Shown piece after piece: positions 13,267-26,959 of a DNA stretch of 64,000 nt. The notes below the pieces were generated by a model that was given only the letters and a program-made list of their open reading frames with translations, searched no databases and was not told the origin of the DNA. The first letter of the stretch is position 1. Each line of letters starts with the position of its first letter. A program made the translations under genes and the position numbers. The DNA is from Temnothorax longispinosus (Eukaryota > Arthropoda > Insecta > Hymenoptera > Formicidae), in NCBI RefSeq assembly GCF_030848805.1, contig NC_092359.1, positions 8,254,623 through 8,318,622 of the forward strand. Reading direction: 5' to 3'.

Positions 13267-13497
13267 TGGCCAGTCTATACAATGAGTCGTTAGTCAGATG
13301 TCGGAAGAGAGTCGGAAAAAGTCATAAACGTATCGTAAGGCGATCGAAAGTCTCTAATCAGCGATCGTAATAAGCGATTGGCCAAATGCCATCTCTTACG
13401 ATCACCGATTACATGACTTCCGATTGCCTTACGATACGCTTATGACTATTTCTTCCGACATCTGACTAACGACTAACGACTCATTGTAGACTGGCCA
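13267..13497. mobile_element. palindromic MITE, PIF/Harbinger-like, with TTA target duplication
   Basis: The 231 bp element is almost entirely one imperfect palindrome. Its termini are TGGCCAGTCTA on the left and the reverse complement TAGACTGGCCA on the right. The flanking triplets are TTA on both sides (13264-13266 and 13498-13500), a three-base TWA-type duplication that fits the PIF/Harbinger superfamily. The terminal repeats agree over about 40 bases, except for a 2-base difference near the end and a 7-base GTTAGTC duplication present only in the right arm. There is no coding capacity, so it is non-autonomous. The superfamily call rests on target-site length and was not checked against a repeat library. 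Confidence 0.8.
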
Positions 13498-15436
13498 TTA
13501 GGAACTAGTAATAATAGATATAAGACCTTTTACCATTATACAATTTAAGCTCCTGGTATATTGAAAAATGTATCAACTCCACTTTGACAAAAACTGGAGA
13601 TACGATATTCCTTACCTCCAATTGTAAGGTATACGTATAAAGTTACATTTTTCAATCGCGACTTTCTTAGCACCCGCAGCTGGCACTGAAAATTAATAGA
13701 AGCTTGATACATTGACAGTTAAAAAACATTTATTTCAAAAGATTGCAAAAAAATAGCAACTGTATAAAAGTATCCTACAGGAAATTACAATATGACAGAT
13801 GGTTCAATTATTTATTCAATTCTGATGCCGTTCAACAATAATTACAAAGAAGTAAAAGAGTCGCCGAGAGAGAGTGAAGTGGAAGTCGCAAAGCCTCGTT
13901 ATGCTCATCGCTAATTACATCAACGAAGGTTACAAGCAGCGCCTCTCGTTTTATCGCTCTCCCTTATCGCCGACGGAAGACTTGCTTCTTGCCGGACGGT
14001 AATGGCGCCAATAACGCGCTTTCTAATTCCGACACGGAAAATTCCGGAGGCGTCGGGTCAGGGAGTTTCCCGCGTTAGCCAGGGATAAAACGCCCGGCTC
14101 GATATCAGAGAAGAAAGGCGCTCGCGGATACAAATGTTATTACGCGAAAGCACTTCCCCCGATCTCCCCCGGTCCGATGGCCGCCCCTTTCGTCCGCCCT
14201 GCGCCCCTCACGCCTCCTACTCGGGATCGTTTTTCTTGTGGGTGCGATGTTTCCAAGCGGAAAATAAGATAATGGCCCGGCGCTAGGCGCGAAAAGCCCC
14301 GCGAGCGGGGAAAATGGCCCGGCGGGAAATAGCGAAGATCGTGGGAGCGACGACACCTGCCCCGCGCGCGCGACGGAGGGCGCCCGCAGGAGAGAAAAAA
14401 AAATAAAGGGACGGGCGTCGTTCCTTCGGGCGGGACTCGAGGGAGGAAAGGAGCGCGCACGGTGGAAATGTGTCGCGCGATCGCGTAATCGAGTCACCGT
14501 GATAAACGCGTGAGAATAAATCAGACGGCGGGACGCGATTGGCTTCCGAGGCGGACGGGACAAAAATTGCGTGGATTCAGAAATTTGCAGCGGAATCATT
14601 GCGCGAATTAATCGGCTCGATTACTCGTAGCGTTGCCACGCGATCCGTCGCAATTGAAATTGGCTGAATCGGTTTCAGCCAACGAGTACCGTTTCCATAA
14701 TACGCCTTTTTATCACGCGTGAAGATCACGCAAAATTAAAATTGTATCATTTCGTGTAAATTGAAATTTTTATTTATCTCTCACACATTGAGGTGCAATG
14801 TAACTCTTTCCATTTTTATCATTCAAAGAGGGGAGATAAGAAAATCGGGGCAAAAATATTCAGCGATAAAATACGTTTAATAAATGTTAATAAATATTCC
14901 CGTTAAGCGTATCGCGCGGAAATCCTTCTGTCGTTAGAAATTAAGCGACAGTTGAGAATGAGTCAACGGTAATTGCCGGCACGACAATACTCGCAATGTA
15001 GTGGAAACACTGACTGTAATTAAATAGAAATTGTTAATGCAGCCGACAAAATATGGCGCGCGTTGTTTGTGACTTTCGTTATGCTCTCTCCCGTAGCAGA
15101 CTGCCAGAAGCCTCAGAGCTCGGAGCCGAGGAGGAAACACGTCCTTCGATCCTCGCGCAGACCGCGGAGAGAACGAACTCCGTCGCAGCGCCGTCTAACG
15201 AGTATTATAATTACTGTCGCGTAACTCAATATTGCACCCTCGATATGCTAAACTCCCGCGGAATATAGTGTTAATAGGCGTGGAATGGCGCGGGACAACA
15301 CCCCGCTTCTATTAATTGCACTTCACCCTAAATGCAAATTGTTCGAAATTGAGCGAGGGCTCCCCGAATATTTGGAAACTCCATTACGGGGCAGTGTTCG
15401 TCCTTTCGTTCCTCGCGTACACACACACGCACGCAC

Positions 15437-15440
<4 letters not shown>

Positions 15441-15472
<32 letters not shown>
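15441..15472. repeat. AC dinucleotide microsatellite
   Basis: This is a 32 base AC run preceded by ACGC units from about 15421. On either strand it creates meaningless Thr/His or Cys/Val frames, which explains open frames seen here. Confidence 0.95.
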
Positions 15473-15477
<5 letters not shown>

Positions 15478-16469
15478 TACGCACACCACCTTGTTGCGGC
15501 CTGACGCGAAGGGCGGTTTCAATCGGGCAGGGTACACGCGATGAAAAATCTATCTGGGGACACAGACGAAATTAGATAGCGAATAATATGGAATCTGAGA
15601 CTGAAAGTCGCAAGTCTTCCTTTCGTAGCTCGTTACACGTGTATTCTCTCAAGAAACATTCATCAGCTTTCTATTATGTTGACTTATCATTCGACAAATA
15701 ACATTTGTACCTTTTATTAATAAAAAGTGATGTAATAACTAAAACACATACAGGAATGTAAGTTAAAATATAGAAGACAAAAGAAATAAAATTAAGGAAA
15801 AAGTAACACGCACAAAAAATATTAAAATCGTATCATTTATTTTCTAGTACGGAGCTTAATTAATTTACGTGAAGAAATGTCGATTTGATCAGTGAGATTC
15901 AAAGCGAGTATTCGCGATGGTGGTAAAATCAAATAAAGTTTCGGTGTTTCGACTCTCGATCATTTGACAAAAAAACTTAAAACGTTCGGGGCAAATAAAG
16001 CCAAAGGTTAGTCGACGGCACGGAAGACGGAGTCCGCCGTTTCCCGTTGATATCTTCGGAAGATTAGCTGTCCAAGGTTCTGAGGTCTGTGGCTCAATTA
16101 AGCACTCCGTTTAGCGCTTGACTAAAAAGGGTTGGGAGACCCTCGCCCTGCCCCCTCGAGCATCAATCATGTCGGAGCAACCCTTTTCCCGAGGGCGGTT
16201 TTGCTCCTCTATTGAGACGAAGTGTTGTGCTCAAACACAAAAACACTTCATTTGGCAGATTAGCTGTTAAACACTATAAGGGTGCACGCGCCGTAGCTAT
16301 CGCCGATAAGCACGAAAAGTGTCTGGAGAGAAAAGCGTATTGGTCCCCCGTACCATTTGTTCGCGCAAATTACTAAAACGATTAGAACAAAGATCTAATC
16401 GAGAGTATTTGTCAAGGAGATGACGTATTATCTGTTCGTTGATTTGATCTTTCTTATAGGTGCGACATC

Positions 16470-16622
16470 GTTTAGAGTAAGGAAAAGTTATTTATGCCAG
16501 TTAAAGAAAAAATCGGATAAAAAATTTTCAAGACAGGGAGAGGCTTTTTGGTTTTTTGTCTTGAAAATTTTTTATCCGATTTTTTTCTTTAACTGACTCA
16601 AATAGCGCCTCTTTATCCTATA
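16470..16622. mobile_element. hairpin MITE, copy 1 of a two-copy family
   Basis: A long inverted repeat pairs the stretch from about 16499 to 16535 with 16557-16594. The arms contain TTAAAG, an A-rich run, ATCGGATAAAAAATTTTCAA and AGACA. Weaker pairing continues outward to TTTATCCTATA at about 16622. A second copy lies at about 46650-46832. Boundaries and target duplication are uncertain. No coding capacity is visible. The superfamily cannot be assigned from these two copies. Confidence 0.7.
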
Positions 16623-18597
16623 TTGTATTGTAAATTGCTGCTTGACCCTATAAATTTAACATGACTCAATCAAATCTTCTTATTCCAATTTTTAATTATC
16701 TTTATATAATTTACGTTAATATCGATTTAATATTTTCGATAAATGTACATGGTATCGTAAAGTTTGAGAAAATGTAAAATTTTACCGCTTTACAAATTAC
16801 AAACGCGAAAAAAATTTACTTAAAAATGTATTTGCAGTACAAACCCGGCGTATTGCTTCGACATCAATGAAGGAAGCTGGTATTCTTTTAAACATTCAAT
16901 CTAGACAATTGTATCTGACAGGAAGAACAATTCATTCTTTAGATTTTACGGACGTAAAACCGCCGTGCCAGTAGCGGAAGACGTACCACGCTAATTGAGG
17001 ATTAATAAGACGGGAAAATAGCAAAGGATTTCCCACGGAGGGGGCTCTCTTGACTACTCGCCGCTTCTTTCTGCGTCACGAGTGGGCGGAGGAGCTTCCA
17101 TGTAGGACACACGGTACATTCGGTACGTGCCTGCTCGTTTTAATATCGCATATAACATTATGAAGCCGTTGTCGGCGTTCTGTCGGTCCTGAGGCCGGCA
17201 ATTAACAATTAGCTGGCGGTCCTTGTAATCGAATTACGGCGGCCATTGTCGCGGGCCCAGGTACAAACGTATTCAATTCCATCGGGGGTACCTTCAGAGC
17301 ACCGGCAGCACTCTCCCCTCCCCGCTCACCCCCGGCGGGATATCCACAGGGACCTTATTGGCTCGTCTCTCTTTTTTTCCACGGTGCTCTCTAAGATCGG
17401 ATTTCTCGCCGCCGCGCTGCATGCGCATAGATGCAGACTGCAGCCGTGGTGGGATCCCTTACAAAGGCAGGCCGGGGCGAGCCTCTACACAGGCGGGGAT
17501 GAATGTCACCCCGTGAAAATATATCCGTTTCAACAGTTTGAGATTTCGAGTCGTAGAGGATCGCGCAGGTATCCCTCCGTCCCGGGTATCACGCGTGCAC
17601 GGCGGCGTAGCAATATAGCGGCCGTAGGATTAGTAACGTTAAACTACCGTGTTCGCGCGGAGATACTGCGATAAAGACGAGACGAATTGTCCGACGGATA
17701 AACATGTCCATCTTGGATCGTTTCCCAATATCGTTTATCGTTGCCGTGTCCGGCGTTGAAACAGGAACGATACCATACTTTTCCTACTAATTCGACACAG
17801 AAAATAAATGAAAAAAAAAAAATGGAAATTTATAAACGCTGGAATTATCAAAATAAAATCGCCTAGAATATGATCAATTTAAAAGAATAACATATAGAAA
17901 ACGGATTCTTGAAAGATTTGTTTGAGTGATTTCGTTAAATTTCATTTAATCGATCCACACAACGATTAACAAATGTGATTAATATATAAATATATTAATA
18001 AAAATTTTTGTCCGCCACGTGAATAATCCATATTATATTCATCGGAAAACGGCCAAGTAAATTTGATACGAACTGTGCAATCATGCCACGATTCTTCGAA
18101 AGGTGCAAGGTTGTATCTCGGGGAATGCCTGGCACCGGAGCGCTCGATCCCGTTAAAAGTTCTCTCTCAAACGACCCTGACGTAGAGAGATCGTGCCAAT
18201 TATCAATTTCCAAATCCCGTTTGATTAAAGCTATTCGACTACGAAAGAGCCCCCGCTTTATCGAGGCATCTCGCAGCCCTTTAACGAGTAACCGATGTCA
18301 AACGCAGCCGGAGAAGAGACCGACAAACGCACACGTAAACACACACACACACACACACACGTGCAGGCAGAGCCCACGCGCGACATGTATTCACGTGCAG
18401 AGAGAAGGAAGGAAGGAAGGAAGGGAAGCTCGGGGTCACTCTCTCGCCGGGGAATACAACGAATTCGAGATATATCCAGGCAGAACCAACTATTAATTTG
18501 GTTCCCAGGCGTCGGGCAGAGGTAGGGGCAGAAGTACGAGCGAAGAGCCACGAAGGGCGGGCACGTGGAAGGTAGAAGGAAGGGCTATGGAGAGGAT

Positions 18598-18618
18598 GAG
18601 AGAGAGAGAGAGAGAGGG
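18598..18618. repeat. GA microsatellite
   Basis: This is a GA run of about 20 bases inside the Rx intron, in a CpG-rich stretch. GA runs can bind GAGA factor in insects, but this one looks like an ordinary simple repeat. Confidence 0.85.
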
Positions 18619-21600
18619 GAGGCTTCAACCAGGACCAGAAAGCCTCCGGGGCAACAGATTACTGTCTACGGCCTACACCCTTCGCCTCCACCCCATCTCC
18701 CGTCCTTTTCCACCACTCCGGTCCTTTCCTCCTCTGCATACCCATCTCCCGGTCGACCGTGGCTGGCCCATGAAGTTAATAATCATCAAAAGTCACAGTG
18801 TTTGTCGAGGGCGGCCGCCCTTTGTGCGCCCACGCGTGCTTCTGACGCTAATACGACTCCACCCGGGCTTTATTACGAGTTATTAGAGTTATTACATCGG
18901 CGACGGATTTTCACGTGCAGCGCACTTACGCCGATCGCGACCGTGTTTCTTTTATATCTCGCTCGCATTTTTTTTCCACCGCCGAGACTTTTTCTTCCCC
19001 GTGTTTTTGCGAATTCTCTTTTCCCCCGTTGTTTTCCGTTGAAAGAAGCGGCGGTGAAAATTAGAATTGTTTGCCACAAATGTCTTAAAACGTAATGGTA
19101 CTTTGCAAAATAGCGTATGTGAGAAAGCGCTAAAAGAAAAAGTATATTGATTGTACTGGCAAGAAATTAACTTAAAAGAATTATAATAAAATGTTAAAAG
19201 AGCGACAAAAGTAAATAGTGCAGTTAGAGTTAATCACTATAAAATGTTATTTGTCTTTGCTGCTCTGTTAATTATATTTAAGGAACTGAAATAGGAGAAA
19301 AATTTCGACTCGGGTGACGATAAGAAATCATAAACATTACATTTGTGATACCTATAATTAGCAGTGAGCACGTGATTTTATTCTATTTAGCTGTTTGCAA
19401 TCCAATATAAATGGTATTTTATGTTAATTTCATTTAACTGAAAGTAATCTACAGAAAGAGAGAAAGAGAGAGAAAGTGAGAGGGCAGGAGGGGAGAAAAG
19501 GGGATTCACTGAAAGTGGCGCATTGGCCAGACTCTGATGAGTGTCTCTATAAACGAGCAGTCTTAATTGCGGTACAGTCACCAGGATTGTATGCGGCAGA
19601 ACACACAGCCGCGAAACGCGAAACGATGGCGTTGCTACTGTGAATGCACGACGTAGCGTAATTTCGAAAGCACAGACGTGATTTAATAGCGTTAAATGCT
19701 CGCGCGCGCCGCGATCAAGTTCCCGGGGTCTAATTCTCTCTCGAGTCTAATTCCTTCGACTTCCCTGTTAACGCTAACCAAAGTTAACTAAATGTTTCTT
19801 TTCTTATTATCATTATCTTACTATCGTTCGTGATGTTGTGATGTAATCCACTGTAAATGTATATGTATAACGCGAGGAAAAGAATGTAACGCGCAAATGG
19901 AGATTGTATTATATATAGTGACGGATTTGGCTCAGCGGAATTAAAAAGATGTTACTTGTGTACACATATCTGTGGTATTCCGAATACGAGGAGAAAAAAA
20001 GAGAATCCGGAAAGTCATCATCGTTCCGATCGGCGACTTCACAGAGCTTTCCTCCGAACTTTGCACAAATGACAAAAGCTCGCGCACATACGCAGAGATC
20101 CGTTTGAAAGCCTCGTTTTGGGCGCAAACATATTGTCTGGTAAATAGCTTCCTGCACAAAAGATGCATTCACTCGGAGCCGATCTCGTCGCCGCGAGAGC
20201 GTGTATAGCGAGAAAATACAACGATCAGGCCAGACAATGTGGGTACGGTGTCAAAATACGCGGACCATACGGCTAATTTGTCGAATTTCTACGCGGTCTC
20301 TCATTCACGCCACCCTGCCGGTCCCCATCCCGCACGCGCTACTCGAAAGCGTTGTTCACGTATTGCACATTGTGACTAATTTTTTAAGAATTGCAGAATG
20401 CCGAAAAATTCGTTTATTTAATGATTTCATTGTTGTCCATTAAAATAAAATAAATTCCTGACTTTTTATTTGAAGAAATGCAATAATAGTTAGAGATGAG
20501 AAAATGGAATATTACATCTGTGAGGAAAATATCATTATAAAATTGAAATTTTATCATAATATTTTTAATACTTGATATTAATAACTACAATGTATAACGT
20601 TTGCGTCTCAATTGTTATAAAATTGTTAAGCTGTTGTAATACTAAATGATTATCTAAATATGTCTGATTTTTTAATAATTATTTATTAATCAAATGATTG
20701 TTTGACATTTACGTTTAAATTTTAAGCATCAAATAACTTGACATTATACTATTTCATACATTTTTAATGCGATTATTTGTCAAATATAGAATGATGTACA
20801 GGATAAGAAAATATTCGCATCTAATGCATTGAAATTTTTGTGACTTTGTGACAAAAGTTCTCGTAGTTCTTGTTATCTGAGGATCATCCAACGAAATCAT
20901 TGTGCGATGCGAGGTATACCACTCGAGAACAACAAACGGACGATCCGTGGCGTATCCGTGAACGGCGAGCCGTTTAGTCGCATTGTAAAAGTGAAATCGC
21001 CTCGTGTTTGGGATGTTATTTGTAACACATTAGTATTGTATCGCAGTACGACGGGGTTAGGTCGGGGTGTTGGAGTGTTTAAGGGTGATTACACGCAACG
21101 ACAGGGGTGGCTTTATTGGAGGACGCCGCCAGCGGTGCTCACTTATGCCATACCAGAAGATCTCTAAGAATTGTAAGAATGGACATATACCTGGTGTTAT
21201 GTAAAATCGCAGCTGGTTCACTTCAAAAAGAAAATACGATCTTTGAATTACCAAACACAAAAAAAACATCAATTTGTTTAATTGTTATATAATTTTATAA
21301 ATAAATAAATATATATATATATATAAGATAATAAACAGAAAGAAACTCGTAAGAAATTTCCGCTAAAGTTACACTTATGATAATTTAATTTTTCAATTAC
21401 AATTATTTCTTCGACCACGTTGACTGTATTTTTGTTCTCTTGAACCCTATATCATATTTATCATATTCTTCATTGCTCTTTTGCAATTACTTGTTTTACT
21501 ATAAATTAAATATTTATTAAATTTCTTTCTTTTTTCATCTCAAGTTGATAGTTTGATTATAATAAAAGTATTGATTATAATAACAAATTCTTATGTTATA

Positions 21601-22505
21601 ACACTCGTACACTTAAATATAATAAAGTAGCCTACGTACAAAAAGAAGCATTAAAATAATAAACTTGCAATTTATCTCACATGTTTGTGTAAACCAACAT
21701 AATTAATGAAGGACTATCAATTAACGACGATTCAACCGAAGCAGTTGAACCCGCGTATACAAACGGAGTTTACAATTAGAGAAGAAGAGCAAAATGAGAA
21801 CGACTGCATAGGATTGAATTTGGCCGACAGTTTGACAGGGCTGAAGCAGAGAAGGGGGAACAGCACGGGGGAGAGAGAGAAAGAGAGAAAGAAAGAGAAG
21901 TAGAGAAGGAGATGGGGGACATAAAAAGCGCGGTGAATAATAGACTCCAACCCTCTCCAAACATCTCCCTTCTCTATGCATACCGCGGTACCCTGGACCG
22001 GAATCTAGGCTTATATTCGAAACGTGTCCCCTCTTCCGTCTCTCTCTCTCTCTCTATCTCTCTCTCGCGCGCGCGCCCTTTTCACCCTCTGTTCCCCCTC
22101 TCTTCCCTCTCTCCTCTCTTCTATCCGCAATTGTCGTAGTGTACCGACGATAGGGCTTTGATAGACTTGTAATACACCCGGAAGAAAAATAACCTCGTCT
22201 TTTTCCTTGTCCGCGGATTAGTGGTAGCGTTGTGTTGGCCTTTTTTAGCTAGGGCTATTAACATCGATGATTACGGTTGTTGAACGTACGTCTACCGTGC
22301 ACGCGTAACAGTCGATCCATTATCAGCGTGTTGCTCTCAAGAACTAGGGGTAATCCTTTAAACGAGTAGAAGATAATCGAAATAATCAGAAATGATCGGC
22401 TACGAAACATCATCTAAACGTTAACTAACCGGGATTCAACGCTTTATTTCTTTCTAGCACTGCCACGAAAGAAAATGAAGAAATCGATAGTTTAATCTCA
22501 TTTTA

Positions 22506-22585
22506 TTACATCTGTAATATCTGGTAATATCTATAAGAATAATTATATGTTACATCTGTAATATCTATAAGACTAATTATATCTA
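22506..22585. repeat. short tandem duplication, about 44 bp unit
   Basis: TTACATCTGTAATATCT occurs at 22506 and again at 22550. Each time it is followed by ATAAGAnTAATTATAT. The first unit carries an additional internal copy of GGTAATATCT. This is a local duplication in AT-rich intron sequence. Confidence 0.75.
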
Positions 22586-23048
22586 GAACAGATATCTTAA
22601 ATTCCGAATTAGAAGTCATAATTTTGCACCGCTTGATCTTTAATAGTTTTTAATTAATAGTGATAACAATTTTATTCACAAATGTTTTCTGAAAAAGATA
22701 TGTCAATATATGTTAAATTAAGACTAATTTCACACATTATCACATCAGATAACGAGATATCTCTTCATACATAAAAAGTCACTGCTGAATCGCAAGTATA
22801 ATTTTTATATAGAAATAATATTAAAAATGTCACTTTGATCAGCAAAGAATACTTAATATTTCTGATAATATTAATGACGTGTATAGTAATTAAGACACGA
22901 TGTGTATTACTTTAAATATCCGAATGTCGCATGCATCAGCTGATTCTTAAAATTAGGTTGTGGAATCTACTTGATAACGAGCTACATGCAGGAAATATTA
23001 ACGAGCTTTAAACGATTGTGCAAATTAACAAAAAAACGATAAAAATTG

Positions 23049-23110
23049 TTCCGATAATTTTTCTTCATCGAAGAGGATGAAATACTATTCGATAATTTTT
23101 CTTCAGTAGA
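23049..23110. repeat. short tandem duplication, about 38 bp unit
   Basis: CGATAATTTTTCTTCA appears at about 23051 and again at about 23090, in tandem within the Rx intron. The remainder of the two units has diverged. Confidence 0.65.
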
Positions 23111-26100
23111 GAAAACTTGCTGGATCTAACTCAATATTTAATATGAGATTGGAGAACTGAAAAGCGTATTATGTGACTTATTCAGTGAAAAAATTAGCAG
23201 CTGCTCCCTCATGCAAAAAAGGATTTTGCTGATACACTGAAGTATTGTCAATTCAATTAAGTTTCTCGCGTGACGCGCTACGGTGTGAGAAAATAAATAA
23301 TTCATGCATGTTTGACCCCGCACTGCGCCCGTAAAACGCCCGTGAACTATCAGCGTCCTGTAGGAAAGACGTCGATATCAACGTCATCCCGATTTTGCGC
23401 AGAGCACTAATAGGAAGACACATTAATCTCTCCCATCGTAAAGGTTTTAATATCCATCTCGCACGACTTGGCCCACCTTCGACTTTCATCGAGCCGCGAT
23501 CTCGTGCGAGTATTAGGCAGTGTGAAATACGAGAGTTTTGCTAAAAAAAGAAACAATTCTTTTTCATGTTTCATGGATGTTAACATTATTGCGTCTATTG
23601 TGCTGTTGTATTGCTATCAATATCAATTATTCTAAACATAATTTATTCTTTATCTCTTATCTAGTGAGCTTTGTTTCTCTTAAATTCCGCTCTCTCACAC
23701 TTCTAAATTTAATATAAATGTTTCGATAACAATTTCCTATTTCTTGGATGTGTTATTCTGTCATTACAGTGCGTCATTATTATTACGCAGCAAAAATGGC
23801 ATGGTTTAATTATAAGTAATAAATGGTTTATAAGTGATTTATATACCTCCCTTCTGAATTTATTAAAATATTAATTAGAGCATGAAAGTTTCTAATTGGT
23901 ACGTTTTCGACACAAATCCCCATCGTGTCCCTGAAAATCGACGCCACCACGATGTACCGCGACGTCTTCGCGCGTACCCGCGCGACTCTGTCAGCGGCCT
24001 CACAAGCCGCCACCACCACGGGGGAACAATGCCCCGAAATCTGTTAATACTCCGAACGGCAACAATGAACTCGACGTGGCGTGAACACCTCGAATACCTT
24101 TTTGCTGGCGCTAATCCGAATTCGACGAGAGCCGCCGTCGAATATAAAGCGACCATCGTCCCGGAACGATGCGTTTCATCGGAGAGACGGAGAGCGAGAG
24201 AGAGAAACAGCGAGGGAGGGAAAGGGAGAGAGAAATGAGAGGCGATCGTATACGTGCACGTACGTGTGCAGGGTAAGAGAAAAAAAAGCTCGTGCGACAG
24301 ATAGAGTTCGAGAGTGATTTTCGGCGCGATATGCTTCTTGCTCGCCGAGTGCTTGTCACCGTATGTTACCAAAGAGAACAAGAGTTACTCTTTATTCTTA
24401 CGTCCAGTCACCAAAAACACGTACATCTAATACATTTATATTTTTCGCATGTTAGATAACAAATGCGCATCCAGGTCGACTGGCGCACATGCGCCTACGC
24501 AAGAAATAGCAAATTGATTTATTAAATTGAAAACTGTCTTGGAATAAAATGTTTTGAGATCTAGCAAATGACCTGGTAAGATCTTTATTTTTCTCTTTTC
24601 ATTTCGTGGAAAAGATTATACAGTATCATAACATTTACGCGATGTATCATTTATAATTTATTTTTTTAAATTGCGTCAATTGCGTGACGTTTATCAGCCA
24701 CACTCTTCACATCGGATTCAACGATTCTATGCAAAAGAGTCGGGACTGTTATTCCGTTATGTTACTTGCGCATTAACGCGATAATGATAATTAGCCCTCT
24801 TATCCGCGCGTCAACCTTCCAGCGAAATCTTGCAAATTATGCAACTCCGACATCACGAAGTTTCTCGGGCGAGAGTGTGTGCCGCGTAAAATCCTCACAG
24901 AGACTAACACGCCAAGGAGGAAGCGGGGCACGGTGAGGGAGGGAAGGGGCACGAAAAAGTGTCGCCGCTTCTCAGCGACAACGGAACGACGTCCAATTTT
25001 AATCTCGGAATTACTTCCATTTTATTTCAATTTTCTTGCATTTAAACCGTCTAAGCGAGTTTACCTTCGCAATATCATTGCCGAGGATCGTCGCCGGCTG
25101 GTCGGGTTGGGTAGGAAGAGGACCGAGGGAGGGAGAAGGGAGAGCGAGAAAGAGAGAGGGATAAGAAGAAGGACATCGGCGGAGACGGGCGGAAAAGGTG
25201 GAAGTACCTGCTCTAATAAATTTACGACCTAAAAAGATTAAGCCGCGTTAGCCCTGTTCTTTATATTTCCGCGAGAGAAGCGAGAACGAGAGAGCGCTCG
25301 CTCTCTCGCCGCTAAAGTCGGTCCTCGGCGAACAAGACGAAGAGACGAAACGTTACGGTGAGGCGCAGGATGCAGAGAGAGAAAGAGAGAAAGAAAGAGA
25401 GAGAAAGAGACTGGGAGAAGACTGCGGAAGGGGAGGGGAAGGGAGGCAAGATGGTACGAGATGGAAAAGGATATATAAGAGATACGAAGGGAAATTCGCT
25501 TATTTTCCCATCATTTCGGCGTGGCATCTTGTCCGTAGCCTTTTCTCATCCACGGAGCCAGGAAAGAAAATTGCTTCTCGTTCTCGAGAGCGGAATATCA
25601 TCCTGATGAGCCCGGGAATGCTCCGATATCCACTCCCCCGCAACCCTCTTTCCTCCCCTTTCCCCTCTCCCTTCCCCCCTTCCTCCTCTTGCATCGAGCT
25701 CCAAACCTCGGGTGATGCCTCCGACGTTTAACCCCGTCTTCGTTTCACTTCGTTTCCGCGTTTTTCTCTGTGTCTCTCGCTCTCTCTTTCTCTCTCTCTC
25801 CTTCCGCATATACTCTTTCTCCGTTCCTGACGATTCACCGCCACTCATTCCCGACGGTAATATTCAATTTGCTAGTCGTCTCGTTATTCGAACGCGACAC
25901 CTCACCCTATCACCGATTTCGGAGGCGTCGGAGGAATTTTTACGTCGCCTATTAATAAACAAATTTGCGAAGAGCTAATTTCAAGAGCGTGCGCGACGAT
26001 ATGGGACATGATTTTGTTAGTTTCGTGTTGTTACTTATTATTTTTATCTTGGATAATATTCATTTCATTTTTCACGCGCGTTAAGATTGTAATCCTTGTT

Positions 26101-26927
26101 GAAATATCTTAATTAAGACACCACTCAAGTTAAAATGCCTTTACATTTACATTGAATTCGTAACTTTTCACTCTAGGGGCCTATTAATGATCGCGTCAAA
26201 GTGTATACTATAGCAGGGAAACCGAGGTCAGGAGTAATTCGCGTATAAACAATTATCCTCCAACCGTTCGCTGTCAGCTACCGTGGAGAAGCTGGAATTG
26301 ATTGCTCATCGTTAGTTGTCCGATCTTAAGCATTAAGACTGCCGAAGCAAAAACCGAGATTCGATCGCCAATGGATCGCAGCCTGGATGGTTCACGCTTA
26401 CCACGCCGCTGCGTGTGAATTCGTCACGGACGGGGCACCCGGTGGGCCTTATACCAAGGCACATCTCGGCCGAGACTGAATAATTCATAAGCCGAGACCC
26501 CGATAGCATCGGCTCTTAACGCAATAGACTTAAGCGAGCTGCCAACAGCAGCCATGTTACAATAAAGAAATCAACATGGCCGAGAGAGCCGTCACGGCGA
26601 GCCGGGGTACTCCCTCCGGCGTTTTCCTTCCCTCCTTGGGTCCACCTTGGAGGCGCACCGCGTCGCGTCACGTCGCGTTGCTCGCTCACTTTCGATTTCG
26701 CCCCACGGGCTCGTTACCCTCTTAATGCCGATGGAAGGGTGGACCCCCCTCTCACACCCTCCAATCTTTACGCCGACCGACCCTCTTCTTGGCCCCCCCT
26801 TTTCTTAGCCAACACCGTTTTCAGGGTTGGACTTAGGAGACCCGCCCAAAGAAAGACATTTCTGCAACCCTCCTTTTGGAGCAGAAGTCGAGAAATATAC
26901 GGAAGAGAGAGAAAGTCTCAGAGAGAC

Positions 26928-26936
<9 letters not shown>

Positions 26937-26959
<23 letters not shown>
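26937..26959. repeat. GA microsatellite
   Basis: This is a pure GA run inside a longer purine-rich tract (about 26895-26960) of the Rx intron, a simple repeat. Confidence 0.9.

Noticed and set aside
13267..13497. Inverted repeat considered as a microRNA precursor
   Set aside because: It is far longer than a typical pre-miRNA hairpin, and the TTA flanks and terminal repeats identify it as a transposon relic.
15328..15575. Overlapping frames on both strands across an AC repeat
   Set aside because: The Thr/His and Cys/Val runs come straight from the microsatellite. No real protein.
25469..25520. TATATAAG with a downstream TCATTT
   Set aside because: The distance to the initiator-like motif is about 41 bases, too long for a TATA-directed start, and the sequence lies in the Rx intron without any linked frame.
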